A DNA stretch of 64,000 bases. Origin: Cardinalis cardinalis. Its lineage: Eukaryota; Chordata; Aves; Passeriformes; Cardinalidae. Under the pieces are notes generated by a model. It did not search any database and was not told the origin of the DNA. It saw only the letters and a program-made list of their open reading frames with translations. This document shows, piece by piece, positions 47,501-59,500 of this stretch. The stretch is from the NCBI GenBank assembly GCA_014549065.1, contig JACDOX010000023.1, positions 1,095,835 to 1,159,834 on the forward strand. Reading direction: 5' to 3'. Every line of letters starts with the position of its first letter. Position 1 is the stretch's first letter. A program made the position numbers and the translations under genes.

Positions 47501-50500
47501 CTTGGTTTTCAGTGTAATCATACTAGGCTCTGTCAAAAATGCAATCTTTTTAATATATTCATAAAAGCTCTGTAAATTTGAAAAATATATTGATGTTGCA
47601 TATGTAGTTCTAAGTTTCAGTTTTTCTTGTATGCTAAAATTTTGTTTTCTGACATGAATGGGATAAATTTATTAATTCCCTTATGGTAAGGTGTGTCAGT
47701 ATCAGTTCTTATGCAGACAGGTAAACTTCAGTTTCAGGACATCATGTCCTCTCCTTCTGAAAGGTCAGAGGAAAGCAAAGTGTGCCAGTGAGTGGAATAC
47801 TTGAAGTAATATGAGTTTTAGTTGGTTTTTTTTGTGGATGCTTGCATCTAAGGGCCCACCAGCACTATTGGATTGGAGATTAAAATGTGNATTCAGTTCA
47901 ATCTTTGATTGTGCCTTGGAGATGAGTTTTGGGATCTTGTATTTGCACATAGGATACTCAGTTCTGATGGTTTTATATGGCAATGAAAATTTTTCCTTAC
48001 ATTTTCAAGAAGCATGCAACAACATAATGCTGCTCAAAAGTTAGCAGATGCATAGTAATTTTTTTTTGTTTTATTGTTGGGGGGCTTGTGTGGTTTCTTA
48101 TCCCCATTGTTAGGCAATTTAGCTGCAACCACTTAATAGCACATCAGGTAACTAAGCNTGTACTTGGCAACATCCAGTTGATCACTTCTGTGTTCATTCC
48201 TTTTCCTCCATGAATGGGTTGAGTCTTCTATCTGTTTTCATGTAGGGTAAATGAATGTGATGAATAGTTATTCTGAAATACAAAATTTATTTTTTAAAAC
48301 TACTGATAAATNAAGGTAATGAATTTTTTTTGTGTTTGTTCTTTTTAAAAGGTTAAAAGAACCCAGTGTGGCAACATCTTTGTCTAGAATCCTTGTTATT
48401 TGGACTAATTCAGCACTGGCTGCCCTTGTTTCAGGCTCTCNAGATCTAAAAATCAAACTTAATGGGANCTCTGATATAATTGGAAAGCTGCTGGAATACA
48501 TTTATACACACTGGGACCACCCTCTGGATGCCATCAGACACCAAACCAAATTGATTTTCAAGAATCTTCTTCAGATACACCAAACCACCATTGCTGGATC
48601 CAATNGAAAGTCAGACCAATTCTTTGCAAGGCTGATAAAGCATTTACTGAGCTTGGATTGGCATGTAAAGGGGAAATATGCTTCTCTTGGCTCTCTGGTG
48701 GAATGTGTGGGCACTGAAAATATACTGCAGTTGGACAGAACAATTCCAGTGCAGATCCTGGATGTGATGAGTGATCAGTCGCTTGCACCTTATGCCAGTG
48801 ATCTTCTGGAAACCATGTTTACAAATCACAAGGCTCATTTTACTTTGAGTTTTCAGGAAAGCACCTGGATTGACCAGTGGCACAACATCTGGGTTTCTCC
48901 TCTTCTGGTAATACTGTGTGAAGGGAACCATGACCAAACTACTTATATAATAGATTACTATTTACCAAAATTGCTCAAATGTAACCCTGAGAGTCTGAGC
49001 TACATGATAAGAATTCTTCAGGCCTCTGCAGATGCTAATCTGGGTAAGAAAATAAACTTTGTATTTGTAATTATGATTGGATTAAAAAAAATCNTAACCA
49101 TGTGATTTCTGGTCTATTATTGTTAGAATTAATTTGGAATNAAAATTCCAGTTGCTTATTACTGCTATTAGTATTTCAAGGTGAAAGTCATAATAATTAT
49201 AAGTGTGTCTCTGTGCCATGAGCAAAATCCTTCTGTGGGTGCCTTATGGTTCTCTTTACCAGGGTTTGTTAGGTTTGTGTTTTCTGCTACTGCTTTTATT
49301 TTCTTTCTTACACAGGTGGACCCAGTAACAGATTCTTGTATCCACATATTTACAAGAAAAAACATTTTTGATTCTCTTGTTTTGAAATTATTTAGTGGAC
49401 TCTAAAATGATGGCTTGTGAGACCTCACAAGGTCTTTTTGTCATATGTCACATTTGAGATGAAGCTTTTTGGGATTTAGAACTGGTTTAATCTATAGCAG
49501 CACTATCTTTTGGGATTTATGGAGTAGAAATAAAAAAGGAGTGGGTCACGTGTNGAAAGTATTGGGAGTTTCTGATGAGCACTGCAAATAGTACATTGCT
49601 TTTATTAATCAAACAGTAATTATTACTGGTTTTCATTTTCTTTAGGCTCTTGCAGTACTAGAGGAGCTCTTGGAGCATTAATGGCATGCTTGAGAACAGC
49701 CAGGNCCCATGGACATCTGGAACTTTCAAATATCATGAGCAGTGGTCTTGTATCCACTGGGTGTATAAAACAGGGTCTAGTTCATCAGCACAGCCAGGTA
49801 AAAGNACAATTGTTTATATATCTTTTAAATTAGAATAATTGCTTTGATTCTGATTANTGTGTTAGTGTTGTATTAAAACAAAGGTGTCATCATAGGTGTC
49901 AGTAACTCTTTTGTGGTGAACTNTTAAATATCTTTCAGGTTTGCATTGATGCTTTAGGTTTACTTTGTGAAACCCATCGTACTACAGAAATTGTGTCTCT
50001 GGAAGAAATGCAACTAATTCAATTTTTTATGATGTACAANTTGAACAACCAATCTCCTTCTGTAAGGCAACAGATCGTTTCTCTGCTGAGAAAGGTAATT
50101 TCAAGCTATGAGCAATGTCTAACNTGCCTCTTATGTTAGTTATAACACCATTTTAAAGGAAATGAGTATGTTATGAAGTTGCTCATTGGAAGGAGTAAAA
50201 CCTCTAAGGCCAGGAGTATGCTTTATGCTTTATGTATTACCCAACTAAATGGTGTCAAGTCATCACAGGCAAGGATGGCTTAAACAAAATATTAAGTGGC
50301 AGAGGCAGGGTAACTTCATGAGTGGTGGTGGTGGGTGTTGCCTGACCTGCCAGCACCTGCACACTTTGCCAATAGCAAAGCAATGTGCCCTGGAGTCAGC
50401 AGTGAGCCTTGTGTTGCCTTTCCTGGGGCCTAAAGCTGTGCTTACGTGGAGTTGTTACACCTCAGGCAAATTCAGTCACTTCATCAGCCTCAGAAATCTG

Positions 50501-53500
50501 ACCTGGAAAACAAAGTAGAAGAATATTCACTATGATGTGATTGTGCCATTACAGTCTGCAGGGAATGAGTCTCTCCGTTTGGTGGAAGTTGCCAAGGTCA
50601 CATGTAGCTCATGGTAGACGGATGGGGATAAAATNAGGAACCATGCATGTATAAAGAACATCTTGGAAGATGTTTATGGCAAAAGAAGGAAGTGTGGAAG
50701 GAGAAAATAATTTGAGAAGGGGGAAAAATGAGGGAGTCAGTTTGGTGAAACCAAAAGAGAAATCCCATCTCTTTCCTTTCTTACCTGGTGCAGACTGAGG
50801 AGCATGGGGTGNAAAAGTCATGCTTGATGGGAGTGTGATAAGAAAGGAAATAGTACTTATGGGCACTTAAAAAGGTGGAGGAAGCACTTCTGAAATGAGT
50901 CAAACTAAGGGACACTGAGGCTGTAGAAATTATCTGCATTGAGTGTTTTTATAGATGAACACAGTTNCACAGAAAATGAGGCAGGAGGAGGCTTGGCATG
51001 AATTTGAGGGAAATGGAAGAAGGTTTTGGNGGTGTAGAGGGAGGAGAGAAGAAACTGGTCACAAGAGAGGTGGGAAGCAAAACCTTGAATTTGGAATGGA
51101 GAGGGAAGGATCTGTTCTGTATTATGCTGTATGCCAACTTCCTAAAAATTACAAGCAGTGTGATTTGGAAAATAAGCTGAAAATCTGCCTTTGCCTTATT
51201 TCAATGTCAATGATTCTTGCCTCACCTATGTTTTCTTTCATTTTAAAAGTTATTTTGCAGGATACAAGAAAGTTCTCAAGTGCTTTATAAGTTGGAGCAA
51301 AATAAAACCAAGCAAGAGTTAGTTGAGAAGTCAACTAAAATGCCTCCTTTGAGGATTTTGCAGCAATACAAAGTAAGTAGACTGCTAGAGGTGGGATAGC
51401 ACTTCTGAGAGTTCTTTGTTCCTGAACACCACTGGGTAAGTTAGGCACTCTGTGTGTGTGTTAGGCAATAGTTCAGTGCAGAAGGAAAAAAAGCCAAACA
51501 GTACTGGGGAGCTTGTCCACTCTGATGCACTTGTGCAAGTTTGTTTTGACTAAATATGCTGTTGTTGATGAACTGAATGCCCATTGATATTTGGAGGGTG
51601 CCTTTAAGNTAAATTTAGTTTGAACCCAATAAAGGTTATGAGGGATTGCTCTGTGATGTGCATTGAAACAGCAGTAAGGGAGGAATGGCTGGAGATGTAC
51701 CCTCAATAAAAAAAAAAAAATCGGACAAATGTCCTGTCATCTGTTGGCCATTTAGTAGTGAGCTTTAAATCATGTGTGTTACTGGGACTTAAAACAGAGA
51801 TCNGTTGAGCTTCAGTCTTTTTCTAGGTCTCCAGAATAATCAGTGAGTGAGAGAATGAATGACAAGAGCTTTAGCATGAAGACTTCTTTTGCAGTTGTCC
51901 TTTTTATCCTATCTAAAGGCTCACATCATCAGTATCTTTGTGCCAATCTGTTCCTTGAGTTCTGCTTTTCTTGGTCAGCTAATTTTCAGGATTAGATACA
52001 ATGGGTGTCTGTTTCTGGGCCTGGGGAAAGGAAACGGTTGCCTTTAAAAACCCAGATGATTGTCCAGCCTTCACTGCACTCTAAGAAACAAACTCTGTCT
52101 TCACTGTAAATGCTGGACTCCTGTTTTTCTAAAATTAACTGTAAAGTCATAATTTTTGGGGTAAAGCAGAATGTCCTGAGTTCTGTTCCTTAGGCTTTTC
52201 TTTGTAGGGCAGCAAGTAAACAGTCTTAATTTTTTTCCTGCAATTTTTTTTTTCCCCCCAGGATTTCATGTCATCTGTATGTGCCAGACTTTTTGAGGTA
52301 TTGTTTCCTGGTTCATCACACCCAACCAGGTTTTGTGCACTAAGTATTTTGGACTCAATAGCAGAAATATTTTCTGTTCCAAAAGGTAAGAAGTTTAATT
52401 TATAGACTTTAATAGACTGTAGAAATGGGAGGTCTTGAAGTGTCCTTTATGGCAGCTGGTCAGTTTCTGTCAAAGTAAAAGGGTATTCTTAGTCCTTTAT
52501 TTCTGTGGCATTTCCTGGATTGCTTTTGTTTTACCTCAAGGGAGGATAGTAAGTTTTTTTGGAAAAAAAAAACTTTTTGGAAAAAAAACCATTGGAGTAA
52601 ATGCTAATAATTGCCGTTGCATGTCTTCTATAAATTTGGGTTTTCTTGCTTAGCCTGTTTTTTAGGAAGGTTTATTTTTTTATTATGAGGAAAACATCTG
52701 GACAAGTGTCAGTGTATTTGGTAACTTCTCTCCTTTTTCCTGCACATATATCTTGATAGCTTGAAATGCTGAATTGAGTAAAAACTCTTGATTGAAAAAT
52801 ATTGCATATCCTCCTGATACTATGCTAAATAAAAACCAGTTTTATTGTCCAGTTAATGATGAAGTGCTGATGTTATTTTAAATTTTCTTCATGATTTTAT
52901 GGCAGTCTGAATTCAATAAGTATTTAGAGCTTTGGAGTATTGATATTGTTGCTAAATCTTGTCTCTGGATTACATGGTCAACATAAAAATATGTTTCAGT
53001 CCTAAATTGTAACCTTTTCTTTAAAGAAATTAGTTGTCTAATATTAAAGTTGATTTTGAGAGGGAATAAAATTGCCATCTTGCTAAATCATTTCTCAAAA
53101 CCCCTTGGTAAATGAACACATCAATGTTGTTATTATGAGTATGTAGTATATCATTACTACTTTTTTAAAAATACAAAGTTATCCTCAATTGTTTATAATA
53201 GCAGCTGAGGATTTTATAAATTGGACATTACTTCTNTAAAGGCAATTCAGCTGTTGTATTCTGTGCTGTATTATGGTGCNGTTGTTTACATCCTAAAATT
53301 TCTGCCTTCTTTACAGCATTAAGTCAAGTCACCAGAATTCACAACTCATTTACACCTAAATTAAAACCAAAAGAAATTGTAATGGCTTACATTTTAAGGG
53401 ATTATTCCTATGACAAAATAACTGAAAACATCAAGTGCCCAAACATACTGAAGCTTTCAACCACTTTATTGAAAGGAATTATTTTCTAATATCACAAACT

Positions 53501-56500
53501 TAAAGGAAAAGAGTTTTTAAGCAAAACTAAATAAAGATTTTTAATGCTGCATTTAAAGGGAGTAAATGGCATTCTGTTTTTGATAGTAAGTTATTTTCTG
53601 TATTACTAAGGGTAATTTTTTTAATAAGGTAAGCCTTTTTTATTCCTAACAATGATAAATATAGTATTTTAAGACTTATTAAGAGAAATAATATTAAGGT
53701 AATAATTTGGCTAAAATTCAATGCTTCTTTTAGTATAGCAAAGCAGAATGTGAGGAGAGTGCATATTCTGGAAAGCGTTACAGCACAACTGTCTAAGGCA
53801 TTAATTTCTTTGAACAGGCCAGGCACAAATTTTCCAGTTGGATCAGGAGATGGATTCTGCTCGTGTCCAAACTCTGATCCAGTGTTTTGCCAGTACTTTT
53901 GAGGAAGTAAAAATTCTGGCATTTAGACTTCTGATGAAACTACGTGATGTTGCATTGAATTTACAGGTATGAACTTGAAGAGTTTAGAGGGAGTAATTTT
54001 GTGGAAGATGGATGTTCTGTAGTACACCAGGTGCTTGTGTTATGTACAGAGCAGGAATCCTGAGCCTTAGAAGCCAGTCCAAGCTGCCTGCAGCAGTGTT
54101 CATCACTAACACCTTCTGTATAATTGTGTACAGCTTCTGCCCTTGCCTAGGGAAGCTTGTTTCACTAATGGATGGAGGAGTTTGGGAAGTCCTTTGGGTA
54201 TGACTATGCATTAGTCTNTATTTCTCTATCAGAGAAATAGTTAATGCAAGCCCTTGGCTTAGCTGTGACTTCTCTTTGGAAATGATTGAGGCATTTTAAC
54301 TTGGTTACTCTTGTAGTTTTAGGAAATTCAGCTCCCTGTTTCCTTTCCTTTCTGATTGATCTCAGGTTTCATTATCTGATTGGTTTCTTTGATTTTTCAC
54401 AAATTTTACCCTTTGAATTGATACTGATTTGTCTGTAATAACTTGATGAGAATTTATTTTAAAATTCATTAGNACAGATGAACAAATACTGCTACCAAAT
54501 AAACTGTGCTTCTCTGTAATGTCCATTAGCAGATAAAACACATTAACTTGAAAAAAAAATTTCCTGTGAGGTGCAGTGTAATTGAACAGTGCTTTATAAA
54601 TGGCTGTCCCCATCCTCAATGTCTATGTAATTGTATCCTTGCTAAATACATGCACGTGCATGTTTTGAGTGTAAGGTCATCAGTGCACAAAACAAGTGTT
54701 TCTCAAGAAATATGTACCAGCAAACTTAATTAAAAGCAGGTTCTCAGATTCCAGGGTTGTAAGAAGCTTAATTAAGTCAATCTGGAAACTCAATTAAATG
54801 AGCAATATTACTGCTTTGGTTTTTTTTTCCAGGGTTCTGAAAATGTAGATCTTCTATTCCAAGCAGCAATTGATCTTAGCACAAGCACCAAGCCATATGA
54901 TTGTGTCACTGCTTCATATTTGTTGAATTTTTTGGTATATCACAAAGGACTGCAGCACATTTGTTTAGGAAAATGGCTTGAGCATAACCCCCAGCTGGAT
55001 GAGAACACATCAGTGAGTACAGTGGAGAAGAACACTTTGGCAGGTGAGATTTTGGGGGAAAGGTTTTTTTATATTTGTTGAAAATTTGCTGCTTTTCAAT
55101 AAGGCTTTTGGTAGGAGGGTTAGTAAGAGATGCTTATTTCTAACAGGATTTTAAGTATATTGTATTTTGCTGTTAAGGAGCCATGTTCTTTAGTAAGATC
55201 CTAAGCTAGTCCTGTTTGTGTTGAGGCTGTTGAATATTCTATAAGATAGCTTTTGTCATTATTTTGAGCAGTGACATTTGAAAGTGCTATGGAAGCCCAA
55301 ACAGTCAGCCTGGCAAAGCTGAGTGCATCAAGTGCAGGAAAGAGCCCTCTGCTTCCCCTGGGAGTTCACTCACCCAGGGGGAAGGCAGCTGTACCTGATC
55401 TGTCTTTGTTTCAATACTTGATGTTTGCAATGCTGCCCCTTGGAGCTCTGTTCACCTGGCCCCATTTTTCTGTGTGATTTGCAGTCCTGTGAATACACAT
55501 CCACAGTAATGGGGCTTTGTTGACGTAGAGAATATTTTTGTTTGGTTTAGTGCCCCTGGATGAAAGATGACAGGGCTCTAGATCTGGCAGGTTTGGCAAA
55601 TTTGTTAACCAAGCTTTCTCTATCTTAAGTAATCTTCGATGAAACTAAAATACTAAAGTTCATTGTTTGTAATAAAACATTTTACATAATTTGCAGTAAA
55701 CTCAGTATACTATACTTTTTGTGCTGTTCTTAGCTTCTCTACAGATGCCTGTTAATCCTTTCTTGATATGCAGTGAAATAACAATTTTGAGACATGGCTG
55801 TGATTGCCATAAGTGAAGGAAATGTGTGGGTAACCTCATGTCTCATTGCTCTGGGGCATCTGCTGCTGGTAGTGATCCATGGTTCCTTGTTAGAATCTGT
55901 AATTTGTTCTGATTCTGGCGCTGAGATGTTGCAAGCTGTAAACAGAATTAAAATAGACACACGTATCCTTAAATTGGTCAGGTTGTTTAGTGGANAACAT
56001 TAAGTTCAAATGTATAATCGTGAATTTTTATCTTTAATATTCTGCTGTACTCATCATTGTGTTAATGTGGCTGTAAGGGTGAAGTGTGACTTGCAGTATG
56101 GAGTAGGTAACCTCTTGTGACTTCATCATGAGCTGTGGGATTGTCCCTGAGCATAGGAAGTGGGTTGTGCTTTTCACAGCTGCCATTTGGTTCAGAGAGA
56201 TAGATTAAATTGACTATAACAAATATTGCTGGAGTTTAGGTAACTGAAAATCAATGGTAACATATATTTCAATGACAAAAGACAGAAGAGTATAATAAAA
56301 GAAATTGCTGTGCAAATTCCATTGAATTGTTGTGTATACAGGTTTTATTCCTGTTTCTTAAAGCAGACTTACTTCTTAGAAAATCAGTATATGAATGTTC
56401 AATGTAAATCTTTGCTTTAAAATATTTTAGTTATCAAGCTTTTGTTGGTGAATGTTGAAGAAGAAATATTCCAAGCCAAGAAGTCTCTGCTTCAAGCAGC

Positions 56501-59500
56501 AGCATCCTTCCCCATGTATGGGAGAGTGCACTGTATAACTGGGGCTTTGCAGCAATTACCCTTCAAGTAAGTAAAACACGCTAAATAAGTTTTAACTCCA
56601 TTTTTAAGGAAAACATGCTGAATGGAAAGCTGTAACTCCATATTTAAGTGCAGTGGAAGAGCTGTTAAGGAGAATAGAAAATCATGCAGTATTATTTATA
56701 AAGAAATCCAGTACCTGTGGCTTTTAGAACTCTTGCTGGCTGCTGCAGTGTTTGATGCTTCCTTGGTATGTGGTAAACTCAGCCTTTTCCACCTCTACCC
56801 TATTTATAGTTTTCATATATAGTTGCAGAAGTGTTTGTAATTTTGGTTCTTTCTTTTAAATATAAAATTATTTTTAATCCATGTTGTGTTTTGGTTGTGA
56901 TTTTGACTTTTTTTTCCTTAAGTAACTTGACCCTGGTGTCTGAATGGAAGGAGATAGTGACCAGGCTCATTCTGATGTCATACAGCCTCTCTGCTGTGGT
57001 ATCACCAGTAGTACAGAGCTCATCACCAGAGGGTCTTATTCCAATGGACAGTGATCCAGGTAAAGAACCGAACAGAATCCCAAAAGAATTATTTTCTAAT
57101 CTGGTGCTCCTAAAGGTCTCTATCTTGCAGTCATTCAGAACTAGACCGAGCNCCCCTTCCTTTCAGCTTCTCATTTTATGTCATAATTTTTGGTCACGCT
57201 TATAATTTCTGATAATGTTTTCTTGGCTTCTTTGCTAAAAAACCCACAAACATTTGTAGTGTGTTGTTGCATCTCTTTCAAATTCAGTAATTTTTTCTTG
57301 ATCATTCTCAATTTTTGTAAATTCAGATTTTTTTCTTGATCATTCTCATCACCATAGAACCTTGTGGTTTTTCTTTTTTAATGCTTATAGCTTTCTTCTG
57401 TACTTATACACCCAAAATGAATTGCATCAGTATAAGGAACTGGAAGTAGAAGACAAAACTATCTTAAATATCCCTCTTGTTTAATGCGCAGAAAGTGCAG
57501 ATCGCCTGCAGATGATTCTGCACGAGATACAACCACAGGACACAAATGATTATTTTATGCAAGCAAAAATTCTAAAAGAACACTGCAAAGAAGAATCTGA
57601 AAAGCTGGCTGACCAGAGGCCAGCGAAAAATATTTGCATGGAAATAAGAGGTAAATCCGAGGCTATAGAAATAATTAAACCAAGGTGTTTTTTATAGAGG
57701 AGTCGTTTTATGTGGATGATCAGTTGGAAATTATGTGCTTGTGTAACATTTCAGGTCTTACCTGTCAGAAGCTAGTTATCCATGGACTTGGCTTTAAAAA
57801 CTGTCGCAGACATGTTTTATGAAAAATCCTTTCCTTAGAATTTTTTCTCCTGAGAAGCTGAGAGGNCTCAGAAAGGAGATGTAAACAATGATTATNTGCT
57901 GCTGTGGAATGCAGCAGGTGCATCTGTGATTGGTCTCATGTGGTTGTTTCTAATTAATGGCCAATCACAGTCCAGCTGTCTCAGACTCTCAATCAGACAT
58001 AAGCTTTTGTTATTCATTCCATTCTTGTTCCTTTCCTTGCTAGCCTTCTGATGAAATGCTTTCTTCTNTTCTTTTAGTATAGTTTTAATATATAAATTAC
58101 TTTTAATATAATAGATATATAATAAAATAATAAACCAGCATTCTGAAACATGGAGCCAGATTCTCATCTCTTCCCTGGTCCTGGGACCCCTGTGAATACC
58201 CCCACAATAAACTAATTCACTTCTGGAAGATTGGGGTTAATCTCTCTGAAGACACAAGTGAAAAAGTTATTTTGATATTGGCCTAGACTCTGTTGCCTTA
58301 ACTGCACTGGCAGGTANTCCTGAACACCTTTTCTATCAAGCAATGCTAATGTATTTCTTGTTGAGAAGTGTTACTGTGATTTTCCTCTCCAGTGTACATG
58401 AGGCTAGTGGAGACTATGTTTATGCAGTACAACTCGCTGCATGAAATTGCATAAGCAGAAACTTCATCTTGAAACATTCTAGTGGTAAAATGTTAGGTAA
58501 TATTTGTCTGTTTTAATGAATAGCAGCTATGAAACTGAACCTTACAGCCATAAAGAAAATGTAAACTTTTGCATCTTTAGTGTGGGCCAGAATAAATTTA
58601 TAGACTATCCGTACATTTAAGATTTTAATATTTATGCAAGTTTTTGAATTTCGTTTCCCCGGTTGCTTTTTCGTATTTTGGAAATGTTTTGGGCCGCACG
58701 TTTTCTTTTTCACGAGAAGGGGTAAACGCGTGCAAGTGCCGCAGTTGGCCACCAGGTGGCGGCGACGCGTCACAAACGCTTCTTCCTTCGGGAGGCTCCG
58801 GGAGCGATGGATGGGGAATGGCTGGGGAATGAATGCCTGCCTGCGGAGGTGTACCTGCTTCTGTGCCTCGGGCTGCGAGTAAATAGCAGTTGTGACTCTT
58901 TAAAACAGCACTTCTCTGATAAAATGTTTATACTACTACCTTTGCCAAGTGCAAGAAAGTAAAGCAACGGTTGAGCAGGCAATTAGGGTCAAGAAGATGA
59001 AATTATCCTTTGGGCAGGCAACTTTAGAAATTTTTTCATAGTTACTTGTGTTTTGTAAGACAGTCTAAGTGAAGTTTAAATTACACACCTGCATCTGAGA
59101 ACCTTGACTTACACTATTGCATTTNTTGTCTTTTTGTTTTTAAGGCAAAGACAGGCAAACGTGTGACGTCACAGCTCAAATGGTTCTTGTGTGTTGCTGG
59201 AGAAGCATGAAGGAAGTATCTCTGCTCTTAGGGACATTGTGTAAACTTTTGCCTTCACAGACTACATCTGAACCTTCAGAGGGGTTGATTACTGTAGAAC
59301 AGGTAGGGAAATAATGTTTATAATAAGACATGCANTTTCTTCTTGGGTGGTGGCAAGGCAAAGGCAGTTTTCAGAAATTTTTCCCCTTAAATCTGCGTTC
59401 TATTTGGGAAAAGTGCATTTTAAATTTCTTTTAATTGCCATGGTGTAGGAGTTTTCTTTGCTATACTTGGTTATCAGTCCTGTTTTGATCCAGTGGTATC

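Larger units (their letters stand above)
41527..57491 (+). other. THADA: THADA introns between exons 2 and 20
   Basis: Intron intervals over 300 bp: 41527-42823 (two CR1 fragments), 42919-43319, 43451-44188, 44507-45059, 45109-45968 (GC-AG), 46160-46813, 47426-48351, 49044-49645, 50095-51249, 51373-52261, 52386-53817 (candidate terminal exon), 53967-54832, 55044-56430, 56567-56922, 57060-57491. Apart from the named items, a 13-A run at 51,708-51,720 and a 38-39 bp tandem pair at 57,281-57,349, I see no RNA gene, second gene or recognised transposon in them. Confidence 0.7.

Noticed and set aside
57512..57697. Frame continuing past the exon 20 donor into the intron
   Set aside because: Simple read-through of intron sequence for 15 codons; the exon 20 to 21 junction is supported by phase and family sequence.
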